Part shown: positions 34,697-46,271 of the stretch, piece by piece | How positions within the stretch are numbered: position 1 is the first letter of the stretch | Layout: each line of letters begins with the position of its first letter | DNA from: Haliea sp. | GTDB lineage: Bacteria > Pseudomonadota > Gammaproteobacteria > Pseudomonadales > Halieaceae | Assembly: GCA_002862465.1 (NCBI GenBank) | Contig: PKDD01000143.1 | Location: 1-46,890 of the forward strand | Direction: 5' to 3' | DNA: 46,890 nucleotides | Made by a program: the position numbers and the translations under genes | The notes under the pieces: generated by a model | The model's input: the letters and a program-made list of their open reading frames with translations, nothing else | Told to the model about the DNA's origin: nothing | The model's database searches: none

Positions 34697-35258
34697 TAAC
34701 TATGATTCGTTCACTTACAACGTGGTGCAGTACCTGGGCGAACTTGGCGCGGAGGTACGGGTGGTCAGAAATGATGAGATCGCCGTCGATGATATTGCGT
34801 TACTCGCACCCGAGAAAATTGTTATTTCGCCCGGACCGTGCACGCCGAACGAAGCGGGCATTTCCATGGAAGTTATTCGCCGCTACGCTGGAGTGGCGCC
34901 TTTGCTTGGTATCTGTCTTGGTCATCAGAGCATTGGACAAGTCTTCGGAGGTAAGGTGGTGCGTGCGCGCAGAGTAATGCACGGGAAAACTTCGCCTATA
35001 CACCACCGCGGTGATGGTGTCTTTCGAAACCTCAGTCAACCGTTTGAGGCGACGCGCTATCATAGTTTGGTGGTGGAGCGGGAGAGCTTGCCAAGCTGTC
35101 TGGAAATTACCGCTTGGACCGAGACTGAATCGGGCGAACTCGATGAAATTATGGGTCTACGTCATCGAGAATTGGCTATTGAAGGTGTGCAGTTTCATCC
35201 GGAGTCGATTCTTACAGCGCATGGACATGATTTATTGCGTAATTTTCTGCAGCAATAG
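34680..35258 (+). CDS. trpG: Anthranilate synthase component II (glutamine amidotransferase)
   Basis: Supplies ammonia from glutamine to TrpE. The 192 residues from ATG 34680 ([14 protein letters not shown]) carry the class I amidotransferase motifs [12 protein letters not shown], the nucleophile Cys in [11 protein letters not shown], and the His-Glu pair in [10 protein letters not shown]. The ATG has GGGGAG about 7 nt upstream; an in-frame GTG at 34674 is less likely. It overlaps trpE by 17 nt. Many related organisms use the same subunit (PabA) for folate, and no separate pabA is seen here. Confidence 0.97.
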   Translation: MLLMIDNYDSFTYNVVQYLGELGAEVRVVRNDEIAVDDIALLAPEKIVISPGPCTPNEAGISMEVIRRYAGVAPLLGICLGHQSIGQVFGGKVVRARRVMHGKTSPIHHRGDGVFRNLSQPFEATRYHSLVVERESLPSCLEITAWTETESGELDEIMGLRHRELAIEGVQFHPESILTAHGHDLLRNFLQQ

Positions 35259-35269
35259 GGGACTTAAGA

Positions 35270-36310
35270 ATGGATATTCAACAGGCGTTGGCTAAAGTCG
35301 TTGTAGGAGAGAGTCTTCAGCGTGAGGAAATGAGAGCGGTCATGCACCAGATAATGTCGGGAGATGCCACCGATGCGCAGGTCGGCGGCTTGCTCGTTGC
35401 TTTGCGTATGAAAGGAGAGACAACAGAAGAGGTTGCTGGCGCAGCGCAGGTGATGCGTGACCTCGCTACACCGGTAATCGTCAGCGATCCTCATCTAGTC
35501 GACCTAGTGGGAACCGGGGGTGACGGCGCCAATTTATTTAACGTTTCTACGGGTGCGAGTTTTGTTGCCGCTGCCGCTGGAGCAAAAGTTGCCAAGCATG
35601 GAAATCGTTCTGTCTCGAGTACCAGTGGCAGTTCTGATGTGCTGGAGACACTGGGGATGCCTCTGGATCTTGACCCTGGTCAGGTAGCGCGTGCGATTAT
35701 GGAAGTTGGCGTGGGGTTTATGTTTGCTCCGGCGCATCACTCTGCCATGCGCCACGCTATTGGCCCGCGCAAGGAGTTGGGTATACGCACGGTATTTAAT
35801 ATTTTAGGGCCCTTGACCAACCCTGCTGGCGTGACGCGCCAGCTCATTGGCGTATTCGCTGCAGATCTATGTCAGCCCATGGCAGAAGTCCTTAAATCTC
35901 TTGGGTCCGAACACGCAATGATCGTGCACTCGGATGATGGTTTGGATGAGATTTCAATTGCGACGGGGACCTCTATAACCGAATTGTGCAATGGAAATAT
36001 CGAGACTTACCATATCAGTCCTCAGGATTTTTCGCTGCCACTGCAGAGTCTGGACGGTTTATCTGTCAATAGCGCGGAAGCCTCTGCTGCCTTAATTCGG
36101 AGCGCCTTGGCGGGTGCTCGTGACGAGGCATCGAAAAAAGCTGGCGCGATGCTCGCCCTCAATGCGGGTGCGACAATTTATGTTAGCGGGATTGCCGCGA
36201 CCTTGGCGGACGGTGTTGCGATGGCTGAGGATGCCTTAGCTAGCGGATTGGCTGCGGAAAAGCTCAAGCAGTTTGTTGATTTTACGCAGTTGATGCGTGG
36301 GAATGGTTGA
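35270..36310 (+). CDS. trpD: Anthranilate phosphoribosyltransferase
   Basis: Joins anthranilate to PRPP, the second step of the branch. The 346 residues contain the PRPP and metal motifs [32 protein letters not shown] and [11 protein letters not shown], and [21 protein letters not shown]. It lies 11 nt after trpG and 4 nt before the preferred start of trpC. Confidence 0.98.
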   Translation: MDIQQALAKVVVGESLQREEMRAVMHQIMSGDATDAQVGGLLVALRMKGETTEEVAGAAQVMRDLATPVIVSDPHLVDLVGTGGDGANLFNVSTGASFVAAAAGAKVAKHGNRSVSSTSGSSDVLETLGMPLDLDPGQVARAIMEVGVGFMFAPAHHSAMRHAIGPRKELGIRTVFNILGPLTNPAGVTRQLIGVFAADLCQPMAEVLKSLGSEHAMIVHSDDGLDEISIATGTSITELCNGNIETYHISPQDFSLPLQSLDGLSVNSAEASAALIRSALAGARDEASKKAGAMLALNAGATIYVSGIAATLADGVAMAEDALASGLAAEKLKQFVDFTQLMRGNG

Positions 36311-36314
36311 TGTG

Positions 36315-37115
36315 ATGACGAAGAGCGCGCCCACTATTTTGCGCAAAATTTTGGCGCGCAAAGCGGAAGAAGTCGCCGAACGCAAATCAAAGCACTCCCT
36401 CGCCAGTCTCGAAGGACGTATTCAAGAGCAGAGTGCGCTGCGTGGATTTTCAGCGGCGCTTCATCAAAGGGTAGCTGTAGGTGGGCCCGCGGTTATCGCC
36501 GAAGTCAAGAAGGCTTCGCCTAGCAAAGGCGTGATTCGCGAGGATTTCGACCCCGCACAGATTGCCAGTAGCTACCAGGACGGAGGGGCCTGCTGTCTTT
36601 CGGTGCTTACTGACCGGGACTTTTTTCAAGGTAGTGAAACGTATCTTGAGCAGGCTAGATCAGCTTGTGATTTACCCGTGTTGCGTAAGGACTTCACCGT
36701 GGATCCTTATCAGGTCGTGGAAGCGCGAGCATTTGGTGCAGATGCAGTGTTGCTAATTGTGGCTGCGCTCGCGGACGAGCAAATGCGCGAATTGTCGCAC
36801 GCTGCCGCTGAGATCGGATTGGATGTGTTGGTTGAGGTACATGATCGCGCGGAGTTAGAGCGAGGACTTGATTTGGCAACACCACTTATAGGTATTAACA
36901 ATCGCGATTTACACAGTTTTGAAACACGTCTGGAAACAACCTTAGAGCTTTTGCCGTACATCCCTGCTGATCGGTTGATTATCACTGAGAGCGGCATTCA
37001 TACGGCTGCGGATGTGACTGCGATGCGTGATGCCGGTGTGCAGTCTTTTTTGGTGGGGGAGGCGTTTATGCGTGCGGAGAAGCCCGGTCAGAAATTAAGC
37101 GAGTTATTTTTTTGA
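36315..37115 (+). CDS. trpC: Indole-3-glycerol phosphate synthase
   Basis: Closes the indole ring from the TrpF product. The 266 residues from ATG 36315 ([20 protein letters not shown]) match the usual N-terminus; in-frame ATG 36303 and GTG 36297 would overlap trpD. Conserved motifs are [15 protein letters not shown] with the catalytic Lys, [21 protein letters not shown] and ITESGIHT. It is the last gene of trpEGDC. trpF, trpB and trpA are not in the window and must lie elsewhere, as is common in pseudomonad-type genomes. Confidence 0.97.
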   Translation: MTKSAPTILRKILARKAEEVAERKSKHSLASLEGRIQEQSALRGFSAALHQRVAVGGPAVIAEVKKASPSKGVIREDFDPAQIASSYQDGGACCLSVLTDRDFFQGSETYLEQARSACDLPVLRKDFTVDPYQVVEARAFGADAVLLIVAALADEQMRELSHAAAEIGLDVLVEVHDRAELERGLDLATPLIGINNRDLHSFETRLETTLELLPYIPADRLIITESGIHTAADVTAMRDAGVQSFLVGEAFMRAEKPGQKLSELFF

Positions 37116-37212
37116 GCACATAGAGATCATTGGAATCGCGTTTCTTTTCGAGAAGGCATAGCGCTTTTGTTGCTTGGACAACATACTCGGCGCCTCAGTG
37201 TCTCCGATTAAC

Positions 37213-37218
37213 TATAAT
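37213..37218 (+). promoter_or_regulatory. -10 element upstream of the OsmC-like gene
   Basis: A perfect TATAAT lies 51 nt upstream of the preferred start (42 nt from the first ATG). There is no good -35 at 16-18 nt, so an activator may be needed or the match may be chance. Confidence 0.35.
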
Positions 37219-37269
37219 GTACTTTTTCGGTTAGATTTCCTCGTGTTTTAATATAGGAAGATGTTTTCA

Positions 37270-37701
37270 ATGAAGGCGACAGTTAAGTGGGCGGACGGTG
37301 CTATGTTCGTTGGTGAGTCAGGCAGTGGACACACTGTGGTGATGGATGGTCCGGAAGACCTTGGCGGTCGCAACCTTGCCGCTCGCCCAATGGAAATGCT
37401 GCTTCTCGGGGCGGGGGGCTGTTCTATCTACGATGTGCTGACCATGTTGAAGAAATCGCGGCAGCAGGTGGTGGATTGTCGCGTGGAGTTGAATGCGGAT
37501 CGCGCTGATGCAGTGCCCGCGGTTTTCACGAGGATCGACATGCATTTTATCGTTGTCGGGGTTGGGCTAAAAGAGAACCACGTAAAGCGGGCGGTGCAGC
37601 TTTCGGCTGAGAAATACTGCTCTGCATCTATCATGCTCGGTGCCGCTGGTGTCGAAATCACCCACAGCTATGAGATGGTGGAGTTTGCTCCGGCGATTTA
37701 G
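37270..37701 (+). CDS. OsmC family protein, YhfA-like
   Basis: Small hydroperoxide-reductase-fold protein of 143 residues from ATG 37270 (MKATVKWADG); an ATG at 37261 would add three residues but leaves almost no spacing to the AGGA site. Two conserved cysteines of the OsmC family are seen in LLLGAGGCSIYDVL and SAEKYCSASIML. The pattern (MKATVKW start, ARPMEMLL, YCSASIML end) matches the YhfA subgroup, whose role is less clear than that of OsmC or Ohr. It follows trpC by about 150 nt; in Pseudomonas a vfr/crp gene lies between the two. Confidence 0.88.
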   Translation: MKATVKWADGAMFVGESGSGHTVVMDGPEDLGGRNLAARPMEMLLLGAGGCSIYDVLTMLKKSRQQVVDCRVELNADRADAVPAVFTRIDMHFIVVGVGLKENHVKRAVQLSAEKYCSASIMLGAAGVEITHSYEMVEFAPAI

Positions 37702-37715
37702 AGTAGATTTATGGT

Positions 37716-37733
37716 AGGCATTTACCAATGCCT
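37716..37733. terminator. Hairpin between convergent osmC-like and coq7 genes
   Basis: AGGCATT and AATGCCT form a perfect 7-bp stem with a 4-nt loop, 15 nt after the osmC-like stop and 48 nt past coq7. No T run is present, so termination strength is doubtful. Confidence 0.35.
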
Positions 37734-37780
37734 GCGCCATCAGGATTGACTAGGGCTGCGAGGGGGATTAAACAAGTCCG

Positions 37781-38425
37781 TTAAATTCGATAGCTCGTCC
37801 GCGTCATAAGCAGTGATAACGCGCTCATGGCTTGTTTTACGGGTCGCGGAAAGTCTATGCCGCCCGCTTCTAGTGCATTATCAGCATGGCGTTGTTCATC
37901 GTCCAGCATCTGCTGCAGGATCAAAGCGGATTTTCGATCCTCGTCAGGCAATTGTTTGAGATGGTCGCGCAGGTGACTACAGACTTGCTCTTCCGTCGCG
38001 GCTACAAATCCTAGGCTCGCTTTATCGCCGATTGCACCAGCGATGGCGCCGAGTGCGAAGGACATGCCATACCAGGCTGGATTTAGGTAGCTGGCGCGAC
38101 TACCCAGTTCCTTTAAGCGCTGCTCGCACCATACTAGATGGTCAACCTCTTCCAGCGCAGCCTGCTGCATTTCATCGCGTACCGTGGGCAATTTTGCCGT
38201 TAGTGCCTGCCCCTGATACAGCGCCTGAGCGCAGACTTCACCGGTGTGGTTAACCCGCATCAAACCCGCCACGTGCTTGCGCGTTGGCTCTGATAGTTCT
38301 GATTCTAGATGGCCCTGCGAGGGTGATGGGCGCCTCGCCTGATTGCCACGACTGGTGATAGTTCTCATTACCGAGTCTGCTTCGCCGATGAGTTTGTCTA
38401 GCAATGACAGGCGTCGTGCTTGCAT
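37781..38425 (-). CDS. coq7: Demethoxyubiquinone hydroxylase Coq7
   Basis: Di-iron monooxygenase performing the penultimate hydroxylation of ubiquinone biosynthesis (the UbiF step where Coq7 replaces it). The 214 residues contain the ferritin-like ligand set: Glu63 ([11 protein letters not shown]), Glu93 and His96 (LEEVDHLVW), then [10 protein letters not shown] and [11 protein letters not shown]. It lies 17 nt after purD on the same strand and could be read from the same transcript. It is convergent with the OsmC-like gene, a pairing also known in Pseudomonas, with speD between them there. Confidence 0.95.
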   Translation of the reverse strand: MQARRLSLLDKLIGEADSVMRTITSRGNQARRPSPSQGHLESELSEPTRKHVAGLMRVNHTGEVCAQALYQGQALTAKLPTVRDEMQQAALEEVDHLVWCEQRLKELGSRASYLNPAWYGMSFALGAIAGAIGDKASLGFVAATEEQVCSHLRDHLKQLPDEDRKSALILQQMLDDEQRHADNALEAGGIDFPRPVKQAMSALSLLMTRTSYRI

Positions 38426-38442
38426 ATTAGATGTCTCTTTAC

Positions 38443-39738
38443 CTATGATCCATTGCTATTATAACGCGCTATGGCGCGCCAACCAATGTCCTTACGCAAG
38501 GTTATGCCGTCCCATTTAATGTTTTGTGCGGCTGCATAGCAAGCGCGCTGTGCACTGGCAATGTCATTACCTAGCGCAGTAACGCACAGGACGCGACCGC
38601 CGCTAGTAACAACCCCTTGTTCACTGTGGGCAGTGCCCGCGTGAAACACCTTAATGTTGTCACCGTGCGCGGTATCGAGACCTGTGATCACGGCGCCTTG
38701 GGCATATGCAGCTGGATAGCCGCCGGCAGCGAGGACGACCCCTATGGCGCAGCGCTCATCCCACTGAGCGTTGCTTTGGTCCAGAGTGCCGTCCAGCGCG
38801 GCATCACACAATGCCACAAGGTCCGATTGCAGGCGCATCATGATGGGCTGAGTTTCAGGGTCACCAAAACGGCAGTTATACTCGATGACTCGAGGGTTCC
38901 CATCGGCATCAATCATGAGACCCGCATACAGAAACCCCGTGTAATCATTACCTTCTGCGGCCATGCCTTCAACCGTGGGTAAAATTATCCTTTCCATGAT
39001 GCGCTGATGTACCGCGGTGTCTACCACTGGGGCCGGTGAGTAGGCGCCCATGCCGCCAGTGTTGGGGCCGGTGTCGCCCTCACCGATGCGTTTATGGTCC
39101 TGGCTGCTGGCCATGGGTAGCACATGGCTGCCGTCAACAATGACAATAAAACTGGCTTCTTCGCCGGGTAGGAACTCTTCAATTACTACGCGACAACCGG
39201 CCTCACCGAACACGTTGCCAGCAAGCATGTCGGTGACCGCTTCCTCCGCCTCTGCTAGCGTCTCCGCGACAATGACTCCTTTGCCTGCTGCCAGCCCATC
39301 TGCCTTTACTACAATTGGGGCGCCCTGCTCTCGCAGGTAGGCAAGCGCGGGTTCCAGTTCTGTGAAGTTGCCATAGGCGCCAGAGGGAATGCTATGTCGT
39401 GCCAGGAAATCTTTAGTAAATGCCTTGGAGCCTTCCAGTTGGGCTGCGCCTTTGCTGGGTCCGAAGCAACGGAGATTACGTGATTGGAAGTAGTCTATGA
39501 TGCCTTCAACCAAGGGTGTTTCAGGGCCTACGATAGTCAAGCTCACATCGTTACCCTCGGCAAAATCGGCGAGCGCATTAAAATCCATCGGGTCGATGCT
39601 GACGTTTTCAAGTCCAGCCTCAATGCTGGTGCCAGCATTGCCGGGGGCAACATAGACTGTCTCTACAGAGGCTGACTGCGCCGCTTTCCATGCCAGAGCG
39701 TGCTCACGACCACCGCTGCCTATGACCAGAATATTCAT
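38443..39738 (-). CDS. purD: Phosphoribosylamine-glycine ligase
   Basis: Second step of de novo purine synthesis, an ATP-grasp enzyme of 431 residues. It shows the N-terminal [17 protein letters not shown], the nucleotide-binding [39 protein letters not shown] and [11 protein letters not shown]. It is 9 nt downstream of purH on the same strand; the purH-purD pairing is standard. Confidence 0.98.
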   Translation of the reverse strand: MNILVIGSGGREHALAWKAAQSASVETVYVAPGNAGTSIEAGLENVSIDPMDFNALADFAEGNDVSLTIVGPETPLVEGIIDYFQSRNLRCFGPSKGAAQLEGSKAFTKDFLARHSIPSGAYGNFTELEPALAYLREQGAPIVVKADGLAAGKGVIVAETLAEAEEAVTDMLAGNVFGEAGCRVVIEEFLPGEEASFIVIVDGSHVLPMASSQDHKRIGEGDTGPNTGGMGAYSPAPVVDTAVHQRIMERIILPTVEGMAAEGNDYTGFLYAGLMIDADGNPRVIEYNCRFGDPETQPIMMRLQSDLVALCDAALDGTLDQSNAQWDERCAIGVVLAAGGYPAAYAQGAVITGLDTAHGDNIKVFHAGTAHSEQGVVTSGGRVLCVTALGNDIASAQRACYAAAQNIKWDGITLRKDIGWRAIARYNSNGS

Positions 39739-39747
39739 GCTAATTCC

Positions 39748-41316
39748 CTAGTGTCTAAAGTGACGCATTCCAGTAAACACCATTGCCATACCATGCTCAT
39801 CGGCGGCGGCAATTACTTCATCATCACGAATAGAGCCACCCGGCTGGATGATCGCAGCAACGCCTGCATGCCCGGCGTTGTCAATGCCATCTCGGAACGG
39901 GAAAAATGCGTCGGAGGCCATCACTGACCCCTGCACAGACAGTCCGGCATGCTCGGCCTTGATCGCCGCAATGCGCGCAGAATTAATGCGGCTCATTTGC
40001 CCTGCGCCGACACCGATAGTCTGTCCGTTGGCGGCATAGACAATGGCGTTGGATTTGACGAATTTTGCAACTGTCCAGGCAAACATTAAATCTTGTAGCT
40101 GTTGCTCAGTCGGCTGACACTTGCTCACGACGTTAAGGTCAGCCCTGCTAATCATTCCTAAGTCACGGTCCTGTATCAGCAGGCCACCATTAACACGTTT
40201 ATAGTCAAGCGCGGGGCCGGGTGATGACCATTCGCCGCAGGAAAGTAGGCGCACGTTTTTCTTGTCTGCCACCAGCGCTGCCGCCTCCTCGCTGACGCTG
40301 GGAGCGATGATAACTTCAACAAACTGGCGTTCTACGATGCTCGCCGCAGTTTTCGCGTCCAACTCACGGTTGAAGGCGATAATGCCACCGAAGGCCGATT
40401 CCGTGTCGGTAGCAAACGCCAGGTCATAGGCTTCACTGATAGTCCCCGCGATCGCGACACCACAGGGGTTGGCATGTTTGACGATGACGCAGGCAGGCTC
40501 ATGGAAGTTTTTGACGCACTCTAACGCAGCGTCGGTGTCCGCGACGTTGTTGTAAGAGAGTGCTTTGCCCTGAATTTGCCGTGCGGTAGCGATGCCAGCT
40601 TCAGCGGGATCGGCCTCAACGTAGAAAGCCGCCTGCTGATGAGGGTTTTCGCCATAGCGCATTTCTTGCAATCTGTGAAATTGGGCGTTGAAGGTGCGGG
40701 GAAATTTTTGCGAGCCGTCTTCTACCATTGTGCCAAAGTGGTTGGCGATCGCGCCGTCATAAGCGGCGGTGTGTTCATAGGCTTTGATCGCCAAATTAAA
40801 GCGACTTTTGAGGCTGGTACTGCCGCCGTTAGACTGCATCTCGCTGAGAATTTCGCTGTAATCAGAGGCATTCACCACAACATTGACGAAACGGTGATTT
40901 TTAGCCGCAGCACGCACCATCGTGGGTCCGCCTATGTCGATATTTTCAATGGCGTCTTCTAAGGTACAGTCCGGCTTAGCAACCGTTGCAGAAAATGGAT
41001 AGAGGTTTACCACAACCATATCGATGGGCTCAATTCCATGTGCAGCCATTACGCCGTCATCTTGCCCTCGACGTCCCAAAATACCGCCATGCACTTTGGG
41101 GTGCAGAGTTTTGACCCGTCCATCCATCATTTCGGGGAAGCCGGTGTAGTCTGCAACCTCAGTCACATCCAATCCCAGATCCCGTAACAAGCGATAGGTA
41201 CCCCCTGTTGATAGCAGTTCAACGCCCAGCGCGCTTAGGGCGATGGCAAATTCTCCGATACCTGATTTGTCGGAAACGCTTATTAAGGCGCGCCTAACTT
41301 TGACGAGATCACTCAT
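39748..41316 (-). CDS. purH: Bifunctional AICAR formyltransferase / IMP cyclohydrolase
   Basis: Last two steps to IMP. The 522 residues comprise an N-terminal cyclohydrolase of MGS-like fold ([50 protein letters not shown]) and a C-terminal AICAR transformylase ([52 protein letters not shown]). It starts 15 nt after fis and continues into purD. Confidence 0.98.
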   Translation of the reverse strand: MSDLVKVRRALISVSDKSGIGEFAIALSALGVELLSTGGTYRLLRDLGLDVTEVADYTGFPEMMDGRVKTLHPKVHGGILGRRGQDDGVMAAHGIEPIDMVVVNLYPFSATVAKPDCTLEDAIENIDIGGPTMVRAAAKNHRFVNVVVNASDYSEILSEMQSNGGSTSLKSRFNLAIKAYEHTAAYDGAIANHFGTMVEDGSQKFPRTFNAQFHRLQEMRYGENPHQQAAFYVEADPAEAGIATARQIQGKALSYNNVADTDAALECVKNFHEPACVIVKHANPCGVAIAGTISEAYDLAFATDTESAFGGIIAFNRELDAKTAASIVERQFVEVIIAPSVSEEAAALVADKKNVRLLSCGEWSSPGPALDYKRVNGGLLIQDRDLGMISRADLNVVSKCQPTEQQLQDLMFAWTVAKFVKSNAIVYAANGQTIGVGAGQMSRINSARIAAIKAEHAGLSVQGSVMASDAFFPFRDGIDNAGHAGVAAIIQPGGSIRDDEVIAAADEHGMAMVFTGMRHFRH

Positions 41317-41331
41317 GTGTATGTCGCTTCC

Positions 41332-41652
41332 TTAATCTTTATCGCTGGTCAGGTTGTACTGCTTCAGTTTTTTACGCAGTGTCCCTCGGTTCAGGCCCAG
41401 CATCAGCGAGGCCTTGGTCTGGTTGTTGCGGGTATATATCATGATTTCTGCTAGCAGTGGCGCTTCAACTTCCGCTAAGACCATCTGATAAACGTCAGTA
41501 GAGAGTTGACCATCCAGTTCAGCCAGATACGAGCGTACCGATGCCGTTACGGAATCGCGGAGGTTGCTGACCTCTATTGCTAACGGGTCATTGTCATTGG
41601 CGGCGGTCAACGTGCTTGCTACGGGAACAGGTAAGTGGTCAGCCCTTGTCAT
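41332..41652 (-). CDS. fis: Fis-family nucleoid-associated regulator
   Basis: DNA-bending, growth-phase nucleoid protein of 106 residues. The N-terminal part is divergent, while the C-terminal helix-turn-helix [20 protein letters not shown] is the Fis signature. Its ATG overlaps the dusB stop by 4 nt (ATGA) with GAGGAA inside dusB as ribosome site. The dusB-fis pairing is the classic gammaproteobacterial operon; here it is followed by purH and purD. Confidence 0.96.
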   Translation of the reverse strand: MTRADHLPVPVASTLTAANDNDPLAIEVSNLRDSVTASVRSYLAELDGQLSTDVYQMVLAEVEAPLLAEIMIYTRNNQTKASLMLGLNRGTLRKKLKQYNLTSDKD

Positions 41653-42635
41653 GCTGCAATTTCCTCATTAAGTGCGAATCCCGATAGCTGCCGTATGTAA
41701 TGTAGCTGCTGTTCAGGAGATGTCAGTTGATTGAATTGTCTGTGTTGTTCGCGCGTGTCGCAGCGAGCATTGAGATACCAGCCGACGTGCTTGCGAGCGA
41801 TACGTACACCCATAAAACCGCCGTAAAACTTGTGCAGTTGGACAATGTGATGATGCAGCGTCGCCAGTTGTTGGTCAGCCGCGGGTGCTGCGGGCATCAC
41901 TCCGGTATCCAGATATGTTGCTATCTGACCGCAAAGCCATGGCCGGCCTTGGGCTGCTCTGCCCACCATGATGCCCGCCGCACCGGTGTGCGCAATTACT
42001 TTGGCTGCCATCTGCGGAGAGTCAATGTCGCCGTTGGCGAACACTGGTATATTTATCGCGCCAACAATGGCGGCGATGGTGTCGTACTCTGCCTGTCCTT
42101 TGAAGCCGCAAGCTCGAGTTCGACCATGCACTGCCAAGGCTGCAATGCCGGCATCTTCGGCAATGCGAGCGATGGATATGCCATTTCTAGCGCTGGGCGC
42201 GGCGCCAGTGCGAATTTTGAGGGTAACGGGCACATCTACGGCATCAACAACCGCGAGTAAAATAGATTTTACGCGAGCTTCGTCGGCCAGCAGAGCTGAC
42301 CCTGCTGCTTTACGGCAGACTTTTTTGGCAGGGCAGCCCATATTGATATCAATGATTTGCGCGCCATGTTCCACATTGTGGCGAGCAGCTGCCGCCATCT
42401 GGAGTGGCTCACTGCCTGCAATTTGTATTGAGCGCGGTGCGATCTCATGGTCGTGTTGGCTGCGCCATTGGGTCTTGGGCGAGTGACGCAAACGAGGATT
42501 AGAGCTGATCATTTCCGACACAACCAAACCTGCACCGAACCGCGAGCATAGGCGTCGAAAAGGCAGATCGGTAACGCCCGCCATCGGGGCTAGCGCGACG
42601 CTGTTGGGCAATCTGTAAGGTCCGATATCTATCAT
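41649..42635 (-). CDS. dusB: tRNA-dihydrouridine synthase B
   Basis: FMN- and NADPH-dependent reduction of a uridine in the tRNA D-loop. The 328 residues from ATG 42635 ([23 protein letters not shown]) match the usual DusB start; a TTG at 42662 in the same frame is an alternative with GGA upstream. Motifs are [20 protein letters not shown] with the catalytic Cys, [15 protein letters not shown] and [14 protein letters not shown]. It overlaps fis by 4 nt. Confidence 0.97.
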   Translation of the reverse strand: MIDIGPYRLPNSVALAPMAGVTDLPFRRLCSRFGAGLVVSEMISSNPRLRHSPKTQWRSQHDHEIAPRSIQIAGSEPLQMAAAARHNVEHGAQIIDINMGCPAKKVCRKAAGSALLADEARVKSILLAVVDAVDVPVTLKIRTGAAPSARNGISIARIAEDAGIAALAVHGRTRACGFKGQAEYDTIAAIVGAINIPVFANGDIDSPQMAAKVIAHTGAAGIMVGRAAQGRPWLCGQIATYLDTGVMPAAPAADQQLATLHHHIVQLHKFYGGFMGVRIARKHVGWYLNARCDTREQHRQFNQLTSPEQQLHYIRQLSGFALNEEIAA

Positions 42636-42754
42636 GGAACGACGCTTGAGGGTGGCTTCCAAAAATGATCCGACATCATACTCGGTAGGTGTAACGTGGA
42701 AAAGAAATTATGCATAAAAAAGCAGCGATTTTAATTTTTGATTTAATAGACCGA

Positions 42755-43648
42755 CTACTGGGCGGCGCGCTTCCCCTGTAGGCAGACCCAGCCGTCTTTT
42801 TCGTCGACAATACGTAATTGCAGTGTCTGCGCATAGTGCGCGCATAGTGCTTCAGCTTGGTTGTGCAATAAACCCGATAATATAAGTGTGCCGGCAGGTT
42901 GAAGAAAATCCAGCAAGATGTCGGATAAGTCTGTCAAAGGCCCGGCTAAAATATTCGCGACAACGACCTCCGCTCGTTGCTGCCAAGCTTTGTGGTCGAC
43001 ATCGCTTGGCAACGCCACCGGGAGATTTTCTGGTGCAATGCCGTTGCGTGCTGCATTATCTCGGCAGGCAGCGAGAGCCTGTGGGTCGTTATCTATGCCT
43101 AATCCCAGAGTGGCGCCTAGTTTTATCGCGGCCACTGCGAGGATTCCAGACCCGCACCCGTAATCCACCACGGTTTTTCCTGTTAACGGCATGCGGTCCA
43201 GTTGTTGCAGGCACATGGCAGTAGTGGGGTGTGTTCCTGTGCCGAAAGCTAAACCCGGATCCAGTAGCAGATTCACTGCGCTTGGATTAGGGGGCTCGAG
43301 CCAGCTAGGACATATCCACAGACGTCGTCCAAACTGCATAGGTTGGTAGTGTTGTATCCACTCTCGTTCCCAGTCCTTGTCTTCCAGGATGTCTACCCGG
43401 GGGTTGGTCCTGTGCAGTAAACTTTCAGGGAGTGCCTGCCAGATCTGTTCCATCTTTGTGTCTGCTGCAAAAAGTGCAGTGAGCCGTGTCTGGTTCCAGA
43501 GGGGCGTTTCCCCTACGCCGGGTTCCAGCAGTGGTTGATCGGCATTGTCTTCCAAAGTAACAGCTGCAGCACCTGCCGCCAAGAGTAAGTCCTCCAGCGC
43601 GGCCACATCTGCGCGCGCAATGTCTAGCCGAAGTTGTAGCCATGTCAC
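42755..43648 (-). CDS. prmA: Ribosomal protein L11 methyltransferase
   Basis: Trimethylates ribosomal protein uL11. The 297 residues hold an N-terminal substrate domain and a SAM-dependent methyltransferase with LDPGLAFGTGTHPTTAMCL, VVDYGCGSGILAVAAIKLGA, GIDNDPQA and VVANILAGPL (NIL motif near the catalytic site). It lies between accC and dusB, about 90 nt from each, in the usual accB-accC-prmA-dusB-fis order. Confidence 0.97.
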   Translation of the reverse strand: MTWLQLRLDIARADVAALEDLLLAAGAAAVTLEDNADQPLLEPGVGETPLWNQTRLTALFAADTKMEQIWQALPESLLHRTNPRVDILEDKDWEREWIQHYQPMQFGRRLWICPSWLEPPNPSAVNLLLDPGLAFGTGTHPTTAMCLQQLDRMPLTGKTVVDYGCGSGILAVAAIKLGATLGLGIDNDPQALAACRDNAARNGIAPENLPVALPSDVDHKAWQQRAEVVVANILAGPLTDLSDILLDFLQPAGTLILSGLLHNQAEALCAHYAQTLQLRIVDEKDGWVCLQGKRAAQ

Positions 43649-43738
43649 AGTATAGTTCCAATAAGTGCAATAGCGTCAGTGAGGGCCGAAGTGAGCACTA
43701 ATATGCGATGGCTCAGACTAGGATGAGGATTACAGAAG

Positions 43739-45085
43739 CTAATTTTTTAGCTTGCTCTCGAGATAGTGAATACTCACACCGCCTGTCTTGAATGCTGCAT
43801 CGCGCACTAAGTCTCGATGCAGCGGCGTATTCGTGCGAATACCCTCGACAACGAGTTCGTCTAGCGCAACACGCATTCTAGCCAGCGCAATCTCGCGGCT
43901 TTCACCGTAGGAGATTATTTTGGCGACCAGAGAATCATAATAAGGCGGTACGGTGTAGCCGTCATAAAGATGTGAGTCCACCCTCACGCCGGGTCCGCCA
44001 GGTGCGTGAAATGTCGTTACCATGCCGGGGCATGGCATAAAGGTCTCTGAATCCTCTGCATTGATGCGACACTCAAAGGCATGTCCGCGAAGTTGAATCT
44101 CACCTTGCTTCAGAGATAACGGCAGGCCACTGGCAATGCGCAGTTGCTCTTGAACGATATCCACGCCGGTGATCATCTCGGTAACAGGATGTTCAACCTG
44201 CACCCGCGTGTTCATTTCAATGAAATAAAAGCCGCCGTCCTCATACAGAAATTCGAAAGTCCCCGCACCGCGGTAGCCAATAGCAATACAAGCTGCAATA
44301 CAGGACTGAGCCACTGCATCACGCGCGGCCTGAGGAATTGCCGGCGCCGGTGCTTCCTCTATTACTTTCTGATGCCGGCGCTGCAAGGAGCAGTCCCGAT
44401 CGCCGAGATGTATCGCATTACCCTGACCGTCGGCCAGTACTTGAATCTCCACGTGACGGGGTGTTTGCAGGAATTTTTCTAGGTAGACGACATCTGAGCC
44501 GAATGCCGCAGACGCCTCAGCTTGAGTGAGTTGCACTGAGTTGAGTAGTGCCTCTTCGCTGTGCACAACACGCATCCCACGTCCGCCACCGCCCGCTGCG
44601 GCTTTGATAATAACCGGGTAGCCTATCCGCTGCGCAACCTCAAGAGTGTGCGCAGTGTCTTCTGTTAGTGGTCCATCAGAGCCTGGAACGGTAGGAACTC
44701 CGGCCTGTTTCATCGCCTGAATAGCGGACACTTTGTCTCCCATCAGTCGAATCGTGTCGGCCGTGGGACCAATGAAGGTGAAGCCACTTTTTTCTACTTG
44801 GTCAGCGAAATCAGCATTCTCTGCCAAAAAGCCGTATCCAGGGTGGATGGCGGTTGCTCTTGTCACCTCCGCAGCGCTAATAATTGCCGGCACATTCAGA
44901 TAACTTTCGGCAGAGGGTGCGGGTCCAATACAGACGGCTTCGTCTGCCAGCAGTACATGCTTGAGTTCCCGGTCCGCCTTAGAGTGCACGGCAACTGTTT
45001 GGATTTCCAGTTCCTTGCATGCTCTTAGGATGCGCAGCGCTATCTCACCACGGTTTGCAATGAGTACTTTTTCCAATATCGGCAT
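43739..45085 (-). CDS. accC: Biotin carboxylase subunit of acetyl-CoA carboxylase
   Basis: Carboxylates biotin on AccB in the first step of fatty-acid synthesis. The 448-residue ATP-grasp protein has [35 protein letters not shown], the glycine-rich loop [27 protein letters not shown] and [20 protein letters not shown] about 8 nt upstream supports the ATG at 45085. It follows accB by 36 nt. Confidence 0.99.
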   Translation of the reverse strand: MPILEKVLIANRGEIALRILRACKELEIQTVAVHSKADRELKHVLLADEAVCIGPAPSAESYLNVPAIISAAEVTRATAIHPGYGFLAENADFADQVEKSGFTFIGPTADTIRLMGDKVSAIQAMKQAGVPTVPGSDGPLTEDTAHTLEVAQRIGYPVIIKAAAGGGGRGMRVVHSEEALLNSVQLTQAEASAAFGSDVVYLEKFLQTPRHVEIQVLADGQGNAIHLGDRDCSLQRRHQKVIEEAPAPAIPQAARDAVAQSCIAACIAIGYRGAGTFEFLYEDGGFYFIEMNTRVQVEHPVTEMITGVDIVQEQLRIASGLPLSLKQGEIQLRGHAFECRINAEDSETFMPCPGMVTTFHAPGGPGVRVDSHLYDGYTVPPYYDSLVAKIISYGESREIALARMRVALDELVVEGIRTNTPLHRDLVRDAAFKTGGVSIHYLESKLKN

Positions 45086-45121
45086 ACTTTGTTCCTTTGC
45101 TTATCGCTGATCTAGCTGGAC

Positions 45122-45589
45122 TTACACGATGCAGAACAGAGGTTGATCGAATTCGACCGGTTCGCCGCTTTCAACCAGAATAGCTTCGACAGTACCCGCT
45201 TTGTCCGCCTCTATCTGGTTCATCATTTTCATTGCTTCGACAATACAAACGATGTCGCCGACCTTGACTGTCTGGCCGATTTCGACGAAAGACGTTGAGG
45301 TGGGTGACGGTGCACGATAAAAGGTGCCTACCATTGGTGATGTGAGCATATGGCCAGCAGTGGTGGCAGCGGGTGCAGCAGCCGCTGGTGCGGCGGGTGT
45401 CTGAGGGGGCGGGGCTGGAGCGGCATAGACTGGCGCCGCGTAAGCCGGAGGCGCCTGCGCTGCCATGGCCAGTGCTTTGGCGCCATTACGACTGATGCGC
45501 ACTGACTCTTCGCCCTCTTTAATTTCGATCTCATCGATGTTGGACTCTTCCAGCAATTCGATCAGTTTTTTTACTTTGCGAATGTCCAT
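45122..45589 (-). CDS. accB: Biotin carboxyl carrier protein of acetyl-CoA carboxylase
   Basis: Carrier of the biotin moved between AccC and the AccAD transferase. The 155 residues consist of an N-terminal domain, a long Ala/Pro-rich flexible linker at about 40-80, and the C-terminal biotinyl domain with [10 protein letters not shown] and the biotinylated Lys121. A GAGAGG site precedes the ATG. The gene starts 21 nt after aroQ and leads into accC. Confidence 0.98.
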   Translation of the reverse strand: MDIRKVKKLIELLEESNIDEIEIKEGEESVRISRNGAKALAMAAQAPPAYAAPVYAAPAPPPQTPAAPAAAAPAATTAGHMLTSPMVGTFYRAPSPTSTSFVEIGQTVKVGDIVCIVEAMKMMNQIEADKAGTVEAILVESGEPVEFDQPLFCIV

Positions 45590-45610
45590 AGTACGACCTC
45601 TCGATAAAAT

Positions 45611-46054
45611 TTATGGTTGTTCTAGCCGCGTTAAAGCGGCCTGTAATCCGAGTTCATAGCCTTGTGCGCCTAATCCACAGATCACGCCTTGTGCGATATC
45701 GGAAAAATAGGAATGCTGCCGAAACGTTTCCCTAGCGTGAGTGTTGGACAGATGAATCTCAATGAAGGGAATGTCTACGGCTGCTAGCGCGTCTCGCAGT
45801 GCAACGCTTGTGTGGGTGAAGGCGGCAGGGTTGATTAAGATAAAATCGACGCCCTCTTGCCGCGCAGATTGAACCCGCTCGACCAGTTCATATTCTGCGT
45901 TGCTTTGCATCGAAAGTAACCGATGGCCGCGCGCATGCGCGAGTTGCTCGAGGCGCAGATCAAGGTCGGTCAAGGTGGTAGTGCCATAGATATCGGGTTC
46001 ACGACCACCCAATAGGTTCAGGTTGGGGCCATGCAGGACTAAAATGCTCGACAT
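45611..46054 (-). CDS. aroQ: Type II 3-dehydroquinate dehydratase
   Basis: Third step of the shikimate pathway, feeding chorismate to trpE and others. The 147 residues from ATG 46054 ([20 protein letters not shown]) match the family N-terminus; an in-frame ATG at 46090 adds 12 atypical residues. The catalytic region includes REPDIYG (Tyr), [16 protein letters not shown] and [18 protein letters not shown]. It heads the aroQ-accB-accC run, a standard gammaproteobacterial order. Confidence 0.97.
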   Translation of the reverse strand: MSSILVLHGPNLNLLGGREPDIYGTTTLTDLDLRLEQLAHARGHRLLSMQSNAEYELVERVQSARQEGVDFILINPAAFTHTSVALRDALAAVDIPFIEIHLSNTHARETFRQHSYFSDIAQGVICGLGAQGYELGLQAALTRLEQP

Positions 46055-46271
46055 TTGGTTGGCGCTCTCCAATGAGGGCTTGATAATCACAAAGTCTGGC
46101 GCAATTTAAGGAGGCTGTCTATGAGTTTTGCTGTTTATGCGAATTTTGTGTACTTTTACCGGCTGAATTGAAGACGTTAGGCGGTTTTTCTCTTTCAATT
46201 CGCTACACTGGTGTCGTCGATACTGTTAAGAGTATGTATTCTCCTGAAATGATATCGATGTCGCTATTATC

